Shown: positions 7,206 to 16,434, counted from the stretch's first letter. The stretch: DNA of 64,000 bases from Sutcliffiella horikoshii (GCF_008180725.1 NZ_VTEV01000006.1:191600-255599), one strand, 5' to 3'. Program-made: numbers and translations. The notes: generated by a model from the sequence alone, not told the origin.

Positions 7206-8372
7206 CTAGTTAAACATAAATCTCTTCGTTCTGTATTTTACACTCATGACAATTCCCATGGCTATCATATTTGTTAACAAGGCACTTCCTCCGTAACTCA
7301 TAAATGGAAGAGCAAGGCCTGTGATTGGCATTAAGCCAATGGTCATGGCAATGTTCTGGAATATCTGAAACGCCAAGAGTCCAATGACCCCTGTCACCAA
7401 GTAAGTGCCGTAAGGGTTATCACAGCTTATGGCAATAATGATTAAGCGATAGATCAATATGAAGTAAATAGAGATTACAAGAGTTGCGCCGATAAACCCA
7501 AACTCCTCTCCAATAAGGGCGAATATAAAGTCTGTCTGAACCTCTGGTATCCGTCCGCTCTGAGACTGAACACCTTCTAATAAGCCTCTTCCGGATACTT
7601 GACCAGAACCTATTCCCTTCAGAGCTTCCGTTAGCTGAAAACCATAGGAAGAGGAATATTCCTCTCTACTCAACCATCCGTAAATACGCTCAAGCTGGTG
7701 AGGCTTGATAAACTTTGAGAACAACTCAATATGATTGTTATGCAAATAAACTAGTGTCGTCAATCCAGCCATAATGGTTCCTGCAAGTAAGGTAAGTACC
7801 CTCCAGGAAGTTCCGCTGATAAATATCATCGTTACCATGATGGCTCCAATAACAAGTGCTGTGCCTAAATCTGGCTGTAAGAGAATCAAGCCAAAGGGAG
7901 GAAGAGAATAGACCATGATCTTAATAACAACACTAAGAGGGGTCTTATTATCTAATTCATGTTTCTCTTTGGCCCATTTGTAGATTACTCCTGCAAGCAC
8001 AATTAGGAGGAAAATTTTCATGAACTCAGAAGGTTGTAACAGAAATCCTCCAAGGTTGATCCACCGTTGGGATCCATTTCTGACAGTCCCGAATAAATGA
8101 ACAGCGATCAAAAGACTGATTCCCAAAAAATAAAAGGGTAAGGCTAGATTTTCCAAAAGTTCATAGTCAAAGAACATAATGGAAAACATAATTCCTACCC
8201 CGAGTATGTACCAAATAATCTGCCGTTTTACGAAATAATACGGGTCATTGACGAAGTATTGACCCGATGCACTATAAACAGCTACTAAACTGATAATAAA
8301 TAGCAAAAACAGCAGAAATAACAAAGTATAATCTATCCGACTATACTCTAGCTTGTTATTTTCTGTCCCCAT
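7206..8372 (-). CDS. FtsW/RodA/SpoVE-family peptidoglycan polymerase (RodA-like)
   Basis: A 388-residue polytopic SEDS protein with about ten hydrophobic segments. SEDS motifs visible: NGSQRWINLGGFLLQPSEFMK split around the conserved Trp, LLQPDLGTALV, and near the C-terminus GLMPITGLALPFMSYGGSAL. SEDS proteins polymerise glycan strands from lipid II with a partner class B PBP. The ATG (8372) follows AGGAGACAG and overlaps the upstream SEDS gene by 25 bp, so the two are probably co-translated. B. subtilis homologues are RodA, FtsW and SpoVE; which role this copy plays is unclear. Confidence 0.88.
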   Translation of the reverse strand: MGTENNKLEYSRIDYTLLFLLFLLFIISLVAVYSASGQYFVNDPYYFVKRQIIWYILGVGIMFSIMFFDYELLENLALPFYFLGISLLIAVHLFGTVRNGSQRWINLGGFLLQPSEFMKIFLLIVLAGVIYKWAKEKHELDNKTPLSVVIKIMVYSLPPFGLILLQPDLGTALVIGAIMVTMIFISGTSWRVLTLLAGTIMAGLTTLVYLHNNHIELFSKFIKPHQLERIYGWLSREEYSSSYGFQLTEALKGIGSGQVSGRGLLEGVQSQSGRIPEVQTDFIFALIGEEFGFIGATLVISIYFILIYRLIIIAISCDNPYGTYLVTGVIGLLAFQIFQNIAMTIGLMPITGLALPFMSYGGSALLTNMIAMGIVMSVKYRTKRFMFN

Positions 8373-9502
8373 GTTGAATCTGTCTCCTCTCTAGCTTCTC
8401 TCGCGATGGTGGCATGTATCGATAGGTGAACTAGAATGCCTGCTGCAAAAATGGTGATAAGCAGGGAAGACCCTCCATAACTGATGAAAGGAAGTGTGAT
8501 ACCTGTGATAGGCAATAATCCGCTTACTGCCCCAGCATTAAAGAACACCTGACTGCTGATTTGGAAGGTGATTCCGAATGCTAATAACTTGCCAAAGGGA
8601 TCTTTTAGGGAAACCCCAACTCGAACACCTCTTACTAGTACGATTCCATACAGTAAAAACAATGTCAATATACCAAAAATCCCAAGCTCCTCCGAAATAA
8701 CTGCGAGGATAAAATCGGTATGGGCCTCTGGAAGATAGCCCAGTTTATGTACCCCTTGCGCCAGTCCTCTTCCCAATAATCCGCCATTGCCAATGGCAAT
8801 AAACGATTCTACTAGTTGGAAACCTGTATCTGATGCATCTCCGAAAGGGTCAATGAAAGAAGTGATCCTTGCCCAGCGGTAACTAGCGGTTTTTGCAAGA
8901 ATGAAGATCGCCAAGGCTGCTACAGAGCCAAGTAAAAGAATATGTTTTAGCCTCGCTCCTGAACATATGAGGATAGCCCCGCATGCAATGATAATCATTG
9001 AGCCCGTACCTACGTCAGGTTGAAGGATAATCAGGAAAAATACTAATACTACTACAGCCAATGGAGGGGCAACGCCTTTACCAAATTGATGGATGTAAGG
9101 CTGTTTTCTTGCATAAACCCTCGCAAAATAAATGATCATAACTAGTTTGGCAATTTCAGAAGGTTGCACACTAATACTACCTAATTGGAACCAGCTGCGT
9201 GCTCCATTCACTTCATTTCCGATAAACGGGACAAGTACAAGTATTAAAGCAAGTAAAGTTCCTCCCACAAGTAAGGGAGTCAATCTGTCATATAGTTTGT
9301 AAGGTGTGATGATAGCAGCAATGAAAACTGGTATTCCTAAATACAGCCAAGTTTTCTGGCGATTGAAGAAATAAGCGTAGTCCTCATGAAGCTCATAACC
9401 TAGCAACATCCCGGCACTGTAAATCATAATTAAACCGTATATACATAACAACACGATAGCTGTTAACAGTAACCAATCTAGTTTTTTGAAAAAATTTATC
9501 AT
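8348..9502 (-). CDS. FtsW/RodA/SpoVE-family protein (FtsW-like)
   Basis: A 384-residue SEDS glycosyltransferase with about ten membrane segments. Motifs: GARSWFQLGSISVQPSEIAK, ILQPDVGTGSM, and LLPITGITLPFISYGGSSL. It is upstream in a two-gene operon with another SEDS protein. The ATG follows AAAGGAGT. No division, PBP or sporulation gene lies nearby, so this pair looks like a supplementary set rather than the essential ftsW or rodA. Confidence 0.88.
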   Translation of the reverse strand: MINFFKKLDWLLLTAIVLLCIYGLIMIYSAGMLLGYELHEDYAYFFNRQKTWLYLGIPVFIAAIITPYKLYDRLTPLLVGGTLLALILVLVPFIGNEVNGARSWFQLGSISVQPSEIAKLVMIIYFARVYARKQPYIHQFGKGVAPPLAVVVLVFFLIILQPDVGTGSMIIIACGAILICSGARLKHILLLGSVAALAIFILAKTASYRWARITSFIDPFGDASDTGFQLVESFIAIGNGGLLGRGLAQGVHKLGYLPEAHTDFILAVISEELGIFGILTLFLLYGIVLVRGVRVGVSLKDPFGKLLAFGITFQISSQVFFNAGAVSGLLPITGITLPFISYGGSSLLITIFAAGILVHLSIHATIAREAREETDSTWGQKITS

Positions 9503-9655
9503 TCTCTAATACTCCTTTAAAAAAGGCTGGTTTCACAAAGAAAAAATATTCCCCCAATATTATTATACAATACCACACTGTTACAAAGATATTGGGAATA
9601 TGTGAAACTTATGTAACAGCAATAGAGAACTGCATGGAAAGAAAAAAGAAGCTAT

Positions 9656-10525
9656 CTATCTTTTAGCTTCTTTTGTATATTTTCTAATAAAGAAAGCATC
9701 TTCCATGGTAGGTTGTGATTCTATAAAACCAAGTACAGGCTTTATGTTACTTGCACACCTGATTGACAGTTTATCTTTAACACGCCCTGCATAAACGATA
9801 AGGTGTTGGTTTGAGAAGTGATCGTATAAGCTATCCTGCAGTTCACCGGTCCAAACTTTTAAGGGGAGTTGATGCTTCCACATTAGTTTGCTACCTGAAT
9901 AAACGACTTTTCCTTGATACATCCATATAACTCTGTTACAAACTGGTTCCCACTCATTTAATTCATGGGTGGCAACAAGAATGACGCAATGTGGGGCAAG
10001 TTTTGCTACATAGTTTAATAAACTTTTTCTCTCATGAATATCTAGGAAGTTAAGAGGTTCATCCAGAAAAATGTATTTAGGCTTCCCTAGAAATGCCTGA
10101 GCCATTGCTAAACGCTGTTGCATTCCTTGGGAAAGTTTTTTCACTTTCTTTTTTTTAACATCCTCCAGGTGAAAAACTTTCAGCAATTCGTCAATTTGGC
10201 GTATAGAAAAGTCTTTTCCGAGGCCTTTAAGCTGTGCCATATACATCAATAATTTAAGTGGAGTGAAATCAGGATATAGTTCCACTCCTGTCGGCACAAA
10301 ACCAATTCTACTTCTGACTAAAGCAAGTGCTGAGTCCATCGTGTCATCATGGTAATGAATTGTCCCACGGGGCGCCCGTGCAGCGGTTGCCAAAAGATGC
10401 AAAAGAGTGGACTTTCCAGACCCATTATTTCCTACTAAAATGGTGATTCCTGTTTGCAGTGTCAAATCATCTATTTCTAAGGAAAAGTGTTTGTATTTCC
10501 AGTATATATTGTCTAACTTTATCAT
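9656..10525 (-). CDS. ABC transporter ATP-binding protein
   Basis: About 289 residues from the ATG at 10525. Walker A is VGNNGSGKSTLL (near 31-42), signature LSQGMQQRLAMAQAF, Walker B KYIFLDEPLNFLD, and switch His in LVATHEL. A C-terminal extension of about 90 residues follows. It is the last gene of the ECF-sigma operon and follows the membrane gene by 15 bp; a TTG at 10540 is a less likely start. The nearest membrane partner is the six-segment protein just upstream. Confidence 0.88.
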   Translation of the reverse strand: MIKLDNIYWKYKHFSLEIDDLTLQTGITILVGNNGSGKSTLLHLLATAARAPRGTIHYHDDTMDSALALVRSRIGFVPTGVELYPDFTPLKLLMYMAQLKGLGKDFSIRQIDELLKVFHLEDVKKKKVKKLSQGMQQRLAMAQAFLGKPKYIFLDEPLNFLDIHERKSLLNYVAKLAPHCVILVATHELNEWEPVCNRVIWMYQGKVVYSGSKLMWKHQLPLKVWTGELQDSLYDHFSNQHLIVYAGRVKDKLSIRCASNIKPVLGFIESQPTMEDAFFIRKYTKEAKR

Positions 10526-10540
10526 GTAATATCGCCTCAA

Positions 10541-11356
10541 TTAACGAAACATCGTTTGCAGTTTCAGGCTTTTTTTATAAGCCAAGAATAGAAGAAATAG
10601 ACCAAGAGTAACAAAGAAGCTTTGAATGCCTGCTACTTGGCTATGTGAAAACGGAATATATGCATAACCTTGTGCCTGATAAAGTGCGCCTGCAACCATA
10701 AGGGCTATCCATGCTGCTATCCCAAAGGCAAGACCGAACTTTACTCCTTTTCGCATCATCACATAGGCAATCATTCCATAGATTAGCATGGCAGGTGCAA
10801 TCCAATCTAACAAAAAGGGTAGCAGTTGAAAATGTTGTACCTTAAAGCTAAGGTACAAGGATCCCAAGATACCCAACATAATATTCAAGGCTAATATGAT
10901 GACCATCCGAGTTAGCAATAACAAGGCAGGTGGAAAAGGTGTAATGCTCTCAATGGTCCTCATTTGTTTATTCCATGTTTGGTACGTATAAAACACACCG
11001 ACTAACATCGATAAAGGAATAGCAAACTGATAAAATTGTGTTGCTTCTGTAACATAAACGTTGGATGAGAATAACGTCAGCATGACAAAAATGAGCGTAC
11101 TCATCACCCAGAAGTGCCATTGATAAAAAGAGATTTGTGCTTTTAACTGAGAAAGAAAGCTTGGCGGTTGTATAGCTTCTTGTCTAAACTCTTCTACGGG
11201 TGAAGTTCCAATTTCATTAAATGTAGGTTGCAGGGCTGCCAGCAATGTTTTTGTATCCTGACTGGATGGCGACTTGACGACATATGAAGAAAACATTTCT
11301 TTCATCTCATCTTCTAGTTGATACAGCTCTTGGTCCTGGTTGTGTTGTTCCTTCAT
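10541..11356 (-). CDS. Membrane protein with cytosolic N-terminal region, likely ABC permease or anti-sigma partner
   Basis: 271 residues. A charged cytosolic N-terminus of about 90 residues precedes six hydrophobic segments (from about FWVMSTLIFVMLTLF to LGLFLLFLAYK). It directly follows, and overlaps by 50 bp, the ECF sigma gene, the usual place of an anti-sigma factor. No zinc HxxxCxxC motif is present. It could be a permease for the following ATPase, the sigma regulator, or both. I do not recognise a named family. Confidence 0.7.
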   Translation of the reverse strand: MKEQHNQDQELYQLEDEMKEMFSSYVVKSPSSQDTKTLLAALQPTFNEIGTSPVEEFRQEAIQPPSFLSQLKAQISFYQWHFWVMSTLIFVMLTLFSSNVYVTEATQFYQFAIPLSMLVGVFYTYQTWNKQMRTIESITPFPPALLLLTRMVIILALNIMLGILGSLYLSFKVQHFQLLPFLLDWIAPAMLIYGMIAYVMMRKGVKFGLAFGIAAWIALMVAGALYQAQGYAYIPFSHSQVAGIQSFFVTLGLFLLFLAYKKSLKLQTMFR

Positions 11357-11915
11357 TTTTTTCCGCCTCCTTTTCCGCTTCTTTTGATAATACCCCTTTA
11401 AGTTTCTTTAAAGCATGAAATAAATTGGATTTAACCGTTCCGAGAGGTAGATCGAGAATGTCTGCAATTTCTTTTAACTTCATGTCTTGGTAAAATCTTA
11501 ATGTCACAATTTGCTGTTGTGACTCTGACAAACTTTTCAAAGAAGTTAACATCTCTTTCCTCGTTTCTTGACGCTCATAAATTTCAACAACCGATGCCTG
11601 TTGGTCCACTGTAACCGGCAATTCCTCTTTTGCCGTATCTTCTGAACGATATTGAGCACTACGCCAATAATCCTTGCAGATGTTAGAAGCCACTCGGTAC
11701 AGCCAGGCCTTCGGATATGTTGGTATTTGTTTGGTTTTTAGCTGCTTCAGAAGGCGGATGAATGTTTCTTGGACAACATCCTCTGCTTTTTTAGAGTCCT
11801 TCAACAGCCTTTCTGTATATTGATGTATCGGTACATGGTACCTGTGAACAAATGCTTCAAATGCCGCCTGGTCACCCTCAGCCATCTGTTCGAGAAGCCT
11901 TTCATCGCTTATCAC
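11307..11915 (-). CDS. ECF-type RNA polymerase sigma factor
   Basis: 202 residues. Region 2 holds FVHRYHVPIHQYTERLLKD then AEDVVQETFIRLLKQ (about 43-57); region 4 holds LSESQQQIVTLRFYQDMK then EIADILDLPLGTVKSNLFHALKKLK (a standard HTH). A 25-residue charged tail follows. The GTG start (11915) overlaps the stop of the upstream gene as GTGA, with GCGGGGG before it. A promoter of ECF type precedes the operon, so autoregulation is likely. Confidence 0.93.
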   Translation of the reverse strand: MISDERLLEQMAEGDQAAFEAFVHRYHVPIHQYTERLLKDSKKAEDVVQETFIRLLKQLKTKQIPTYPKAWLYRVASNICKDYWRSAQYRSEDTAKEELPVTVDQQASVVEIYERQETRKEMLTSLKSLSESQQQIVTLRFYQDMKLKEIADILDLPLGTVKSNLFHALKKLKGVLSKEAEKEAEKNEGTTQPGPRAVSTRR

Positions 11916-14203
11916 CGCATTCCCCCGCTTTCAAACGTACGATTCCAATAGGTCATCCATTCTTCATAGGTGAAGGAATCTTTGTTATTGTTCTTTATGT
12001 CTTGAAAAATATCCTTTAGTATCTGTTTTACTTCTTCTTTATTTCCTTTCTCCCATTCCTTTGCCACCATCAATACGACTTGTTCATTATATTGAAGTTT
12101 GTAAGAGTCTATCAGCTCATTAAACTTTTCTAAGGTAGTCATATCTTCGGATGAGGTCATCCAGTTAATATGAGAGACAGTGGAAAGGTAATAGAATTCT
12201 GTACCGTTAAATTGCTCAAAATCATTCCACTTAAAATCATAATAATCTTTATAAAAAACAAGCAGGTATGTTTCAACGAGCCCCTTTAATACAGAGTCCC
12301 CAGGGACTTCGTAGTAGTAATGGTTTAGCGATTTGTGCTTGAACAGTAAAAACGTCATTAACCTGGTTTTCAAATCTGTCATCGTATTATTTATCATTTT
12401 TCCATTATCAACCTGTACGTATGTCTGGATGCTATCATCAAAGAAGAGGGCTTCATCAAAAAGATTGGTGTTATAATATTCCGCACCTACAAAATCTAGG
12501 GATGGAATGTAAATTAACTTCATGTCTTGTTGGAATGCTTCACCAAGCCACCTCTGGAAATACTCTTCAACATCTTTCATGTCTGCAAGCTTTTGCTGTA
12601 ATAATTGGTTGTTTTCCTTATGAGCAATAATAGATATAGGGATGTCTTCCGTATTTTCTATAAGTCCTTTATTTGAAAAAAGTGTAATACCTTTTGCATT
12701 TTCACTAGTAAATACCTGCACCCCATCTGTTGTTGTTTTGCTGGAATGACCAGTACTAAAAACATGAGAGTCAAAGTTCATCAATTCCACTTGAAAGTCG
12801 GAAGCGGGAAGCTCCTGGTTCAGTTCTAAATGCCGATTATACTGGATGGTATGAATATAATTTTCTGTATCCATATTAAACAAAGTATAAATTGGATAAT
12901 TCCCTGGGAGAGGGTACCAACCTATATAAGAAGGGAGATACATATCCTCTCCTTTCAAGAAAGCAAAATTTCTTTCTTTTCCGTATACATGTCCCCATTC
13001 ATTAAGACTTCCGCTATACTCTACTTCTAACCTGTTCATTGGCTGTTGTCCTAGGTCCTGAACGGTGATGAGGTGATGATCCTTCTTAAAATCAGCTTTT
13101 ACCCCGTTCCAAGATACAGTTTCCACTTCAAAAGAGGGATATAGACTAAAGTTTAGAGAGGAGTTTACTTCCGTGTTTGGAATAATCATCTCTGCTCGTA
13201 CATGAAACCTATCATTTCCTACATGTTCCATTGTTATAGTGTAGCTATCAACGGTGTAAAACTCCCCTACTGTGTCGAGTAGATTTCCATTTTCCCACTG
13301 TTGTTCAACAGCACCTGCTTTCAACTCATTATAATGACCTATACGTTCCGTCCATAATGAACCGTAGGGAAAAAATGATGCAATGGTAAGGGCGGTAACG
13401 AGTCCAAAGAAAGTCCATTTCCTCTTTTCAAAAGAAGAAATTCGATTAGTGGATGACTTCATAATCGTAATTGCCAACAAAAACAGACTGAAAAACAAGA
13501 CAAATAACTGCGAATACAAGGTTTCTTTTCTAGATAAACGGTAACCCCAATCATCAGAATGAGAAATATCCATGAAGAACTGGTTAAGATGAAACGTCTT
13601 TAAAAAATATAATTGATAGCGTTGAATAATATATCCTTCCATAAAGAATGTCCCAAACATCCAAGCGCAAAATACAATGATATAAACTATCCTGTTATTT
13701 ATAAGAACAGCCAATACCATCCCTAGTGAGATGGTGACAGCATAAGAAAATTGACTTTGAATAGAAAATGATACGCCATGCTCCAGTAAATAGGATAGAT
13801 CTTTGCCAAAGGAAAAACCTTGCCACAAAAACACCAAGAAATAAAATAAAGTAAACAGACCGCTGTAAATAACAAGCGATAAAAATTTTGCTAGAATAAT
13901 GGACAAAAAAGAATTTGGCAAGGAATTCGTCCAATCTAGTAACACTGTCTGTTTCTCTCTCCTAATGGAAAGGACACTTGCTAAAAATAGTACTCCGAGT
14001 GAAAGGGTATGGCCAATTGCAAGGAATTCATTATTTGCTTTAAAAAAACCGGCTGCATATTGCCCCATAACATTTGTAGTCGCTTCATTTCTATTAATCA
14101 TCCATAACGACATGCTTATCCCGTACACAAGTGGTGCTAAAAGGAAGAACCAATTCTTTAAAAGAAACCGGCTCTCTAGTTGTAATTGTTTTATGAATCT
14201 CAT
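11912..14203 (-). CDS. ABC-2-type permease fused to a peptidase-M1-like extracytoplasmic domain
   Basis: 763 residues. The first about 270 contain six or seven membrane segments of ABC-2 permease type (SLGVLFLASVLSIRREKQTVLLDW is typical, split around SIRREK). The remainder is a long extracytoplasmic region whose early part looks like the beta-rich N-terminal part of M1 aminopeptidases (RLEVEYSGSLNEWG; YLPSYIGWYPLPG). No HExxH zinc motif exists; at the expected place the sequence reads GLVETYLLVFYKDYYD. It probably exports or senses an envelope-active molecule with the ATPase encoded just upstream. Overlaps both neighbours by 4 bp. Confidence 0.75.
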   Translation of the reverse strand: MRFIKQLQLESRFLLKNWFFLLAPLVYGISMSLWMINRNEATTNVMGQYAAGFFKANNEFLAIGHTLSLGVLFLASVLSIRREKQTVLLDWTNSLPNSFLSIILAKFLSLVIYSGLFTLFYFLVFLWQGFSFGKDLSYLLEHGVSFSIQSQFSYAVTISLGMVLAVLINNRIVYIIVFCAWMFGTFFMEGYIIQRYQLYFLKTFHLNQFFMDISHSDDWGYRLSRKETLYSQLFVLFFSLFLLAITIMKSSTNRISSFEKRKWTFFGLVTALTIASFFPYGSLWTERIGHYNELKAGAVEQQWENGNLLDTVGEFYTVDSYTITMEHVGNDRFHVRAEMIIPNTEVNSSLNFSLYPSFEVETVSWNGVKADFKKDHHLITVQDLGQQPMNRLEVEYSGSLNEWGHVYGKERNFAFLKGEDMYLPSYIGWYPLPGNYPIYTLFNMDTENYIHTIQYNRHLELNQELPASDFQVELMNFDSHVFSTGHSSKTTTDGVQVFTSENAKGITLFSNKGLIENTEDIPISIIAHKENNQLLQQKLADMKDVEEYFQRWLGEAFQQDMKLIYIPSLDFVGAEYYNTNLFDEALFFDDSIQTYVQVDNGKMINNTMTDLKTRLMTFLLFKHKSLNHYYYEVPGDSVLKGLVETYLLVFYKDYYDFKWNDFEQFNGTEFYYLSTVSHINWMTSSEDMTTLEKFNELIDSYKLQYNEQVVLMVAKEWEKGNKEEVKQILKDIFQDIKNNNKDSFTYEEWMTYWNRTFESGGMR

Positions 14204-15132
14204 GAGGATGGGCCTCCTAATAAGGCAAGATAACCATCCTCTAAACTAGGCTCTTGCATCATTGCTCCGTAAAACGGCTTTTCATCTGCCAGAACTCGTG
14301 CATACACAGAGCTGCCACGATGTTCAGAGCAAAGTACAGTATCCTCTGACAAGTTTTCTAGATATCCTGATGGAACAACCCCTTCCCACACTTTTCCACA
14401 AGCTAACTCTTTCAATTCATCGACTGTAGCATCCAATAACAGTTCGCCTCTTCTCATTACCGCTATTTCATAGCAACTGCTTTCAATATCTGTTACAACA
14501 TGGGTAGAGAGAAGGATACTTTTGTTTAGCCCTTCTTTAGATAAGAGATTGCGAAAGCGCAGCCTTTCTTCTGGATCTAACCCGACAGTCGGTTCATCTA
14601 AAATAACTAGTTTCGGGTTTCCCATAAACGCTTGGGCAATGCCGACACGCTGCTTCATCCCATGGGAAAATGTTTTGATCTTTTCATAGGCTCTCGATGT
14701 TAAGTTTACCTCGTGTAACCAGTGATCTACCTGTTCCCTGCGTTCTTTCTTGTTCGTTAAACCCTTCATCACCCCTACATAATCTAATATCTCCACTGGC
14801 GACATTTGGGGGTAGACATGGAAGTGCTGGGGCAGGTATCCAATCATTCTCCTAACCTTTTCTGGATGCGAGAGGATGGAAATGGAGTCAATGTGAATGT
14901 CTCCTGAAGATGGTTTCATTAAAGTGGCCATGATTCGCATCAGTGTTGATTTTCCTGCACCGTTGGGACCTAATAGACCGAATATTCCTGTTGAGATGCG
15001 CAGGTTGATGGAAGATAGCACTTTTTGTTGTTTATATGTTTTTGATAGATTGCGTATTTCGATCATGGTGAATCCTACTTTCTGTTTAACTCCTGAAATA
15101 GTCTGTTCAACTACTTGAGATTTTCGTTCCAT
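14200..15132 (-). CDS. ABC transporter ATP-binding protein, first gene of the ECF-sigma operon
   Basis: 310 residues from the ATG at 15132 (AAGGA site in the leader); an internal ATG at 15066 with GTAGGA also fits and would remove 22 N-terminal residues that are not part of the ATPase fold. Walker A is GPNGAGKSTLMRIM, signature FSHGMKQRVGIAQAF, Walker B KLVILDEPTVGLD, switch LLSTHVV. The C-terminal domain is short. It pairs with the permease that overlaps it by 4 bp. Confidence 0.9.
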   Translation of the reverse strand: MERKSQVVEQTISGVKQKVGFTMIEIRNLSKTYKQQKVLSSINLRISTGIFGLLGPNGAGKSTLMRIMATLMKPSSGDIHIDSISILSHPEKVRRMIGYLPQHFHVYPQMSPVEILDYVGVMKGLTNKKERREQVDHWLHEVNLTSRAYEKIKTFSHGMKQRVGIAQAFMGNPKLVILDEPTVGLDPEERLRFRNLLSKEGLNKSILLSTHVVTDIESSCYEIAVMRRGELLLDATVDELKELACGKVWEGVVPSGYLENLSEDTVLCSEHRGSSVYARVLADEKPFYGAMMQEPSLEDGYLALLGGPSS

Positions 15133-15158
15133 TCATTATTGAATCCTTCACTAATTAT

Positions 15159-15182
15159 AACGAAATAGATGGGAAAAGGTTT
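15159..15182 (-). promoter_or_regulatory. ECF-sigma promoter of the 15.1-9.7 kb operon
   Basis: On the minus strand AAAC (15182-15179, in AAACCTTTT) and CGTT (15162-15159, in CGTTATAA) are separated by exactly 16 bp. This is the classic Bacillus ECF layout (AAAC, 16-17 bp, CGT). Transcription would start about 20 nt upstream of the ATG at 15132. Confidence 0.7.
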
Positions 15183-15264
15183 AAAGTGCAGGAGGAAATT
15201 TGGAGAAGGGGAGAATTACCAGTAACATTACGGATATCTTTCTGAATTTTCTTCGGAAAAGATA

Positions 15265-15293
15265 TTGACGACGTTTTCATTATATTTTATAAT
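15265..15293 (+). promoter_or_regulatory. SigA promoter of the LacI-family gene
   Basis: TTGACG (15265-15270), 17 bp, TATAAT (15288-15293). The predicted start falls in the palindrome at 15300-15313. Confidence 0.75.
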
Positions 15294-15299
15294 TACTTT

Positions 15300-15313
15300 C
15301 GAAAGCGCTTTCG
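15300..15313. promoter_or_regulatory. LacI-family operator at the regulator's own promoter
   Basis: CGAAAGCGCTTTCG is a perfect 14-bp palindrome just after the -10. Two near-identical sites precede the transport operon, so it is most likely the binding site of the regulator encoded downstream. Its core also resembles a CcpA cre site, so CcpA binding is possible. Confidence 0.75.
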
Positions 15314-15332
15314 GTTCGAGAGAGGGAAAACA

Positions 15333-16352
15333 ATGACAACTATTTATGATATTGCGAAAAAGACTGGCTTTTCTATTACAACTGTATCAAAAGTATTAAA
15401 TAATTATACAGATGTAAGTGAGAAAACCAAAAAGAAGATACTTGAAGCTGTAGAAGAAATGGGGTACTACCCCAATTCCCACGCACGCTCATTGATGACC
15501 AAGAAATCTTGGACAATCGGTGTGGTGTTTATGGAAAACTTAGGTGTTGGTATTAAACATCCCTTTTTCAATGCCGTGATTGAAAGTTTTAAGCAAAGAG
15601 CAGAGCAGTTTGGCTATGACATGTTATTTGTTTCAAGAAACATCATTAATGAGAAAAAAAGCTATCTAGACCACTTCCGGCATAGAGGAGTGGACGGAGT
15701 AGTGGTAGTTTGTTCTGTATCTGATGATCCAGAAGTAAAAAAACTGATGGAGTCACCATTGCCTACGGTTATTATTGATATGCATAGCTCTAAATCAAGT
15801 GTTGTTTATAGTGATAATAGTTATGGAAGTGTGTTGGCAGTTGACTATCTTTACTCGCTTGGGCACAGAAAGATTGCTCACATTTACGGACATCAGGAAA
15901 CGTATGCGGGAACGGAGAGATTAAAGGGTTTTATAAAAGCAGTTAAAAAACATAACTTAGATATCCCTAAATCTTACATTGTAAATGGTGGATTTTTCTC
16001 CTTGGAAAGTGGAGAACAGGCAATGAAAGAATTGTTATCACTTGATGATCGTCCAACGGCAGTCTATGCTGCAGGAGATAATATGGCAATTGGTGCGATG
16101 AAAGCAATACGAGAATTTGGGTTGTCCGTACCAGATGACATATCAGTAATCGGTTATGATGATATTGAAATTGCTAAACATATTGCACCTCCATTAACCA
16201 CGGTCAAACAGGATATGAGTCAACTTGGTTCCACAGCTGCCGATCTGTTATTAGATCAGATCAATGACAAAACAAAGCTCAACAAAGCCGTTACCATTCC
16301 AGTAGAGCTTATTATCAGGGAAACGTGTAAGGTAATTAAAATTGATGAGTGA
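15333..16352 (+). CDS. LacI-family transcriptional regulator of the beta-glucan locus
   Basis: 339 residues. The N-terminal HTH is TIYDIAKKTGFSITTVSKVL (about 3-22), with hinge helix YYPNSHARSLMT, followed by a periplasmic-binding-protein-like sensor domain ending RETCKV. It is expected to repress the downstream ABC importer and glucosidases until a glucan oligosaccharide binds. It has its own promoter with an operator over the start point, implying autorepression. Confidence 0.92.
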   Translation: MTTIYDIAKKTGFSITTVSKVLNNYTDVSEKTKKKILEAVEEMGYYPNSHARSLMTKKSWTIGVVFMENLGVGIKHPFFNAVIESFKQRAEQFGYDMLFVSRNIINEKKSYLDHFRHRGVDGVVVVCSVSDDPEVKKLMESPLPTVIIDMHSSKSSVVYSDNSYGSVLAVDYLYSLGHRKIAHIYGHQETYAGTERLKGFIKAVKKHNLDIPKSYIVNGGFFSLESGEQAMKELLSLDDRPTAVYAAGDNMAIGAMKAIREFGLSVPDDISVIGYDDIEIAKHIAPPLTTVKQDMSQLGSTAADLLLDQINDKTKLNKAVTIPVELIIRETCKVIKIDE

Positions 16353-16388
16353 AGAGGGGACTAACAAGTTCTCTTTTTATCCATAAAA

Positions 16389-16434
16389 CGAAAGCGCTTT
16401 AGTTAAAAAATATCCATTTTCGAAAGCGCTTTAG
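16389..16434. promoter_or_regulatory. Twin operators upstream of the sugar ABC operon
   Basis: Two copies of CGAAAGCGCTTTAG (16389-16402 and 16421-16434) lie 32 bp apart, about three helical turns, so both face the same side of the DNA. They match the operator at 15300-15313 at 13 of 14 positions and lie 32-78 bp upstream of the solute-binding gene. Confidence 0.8.
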
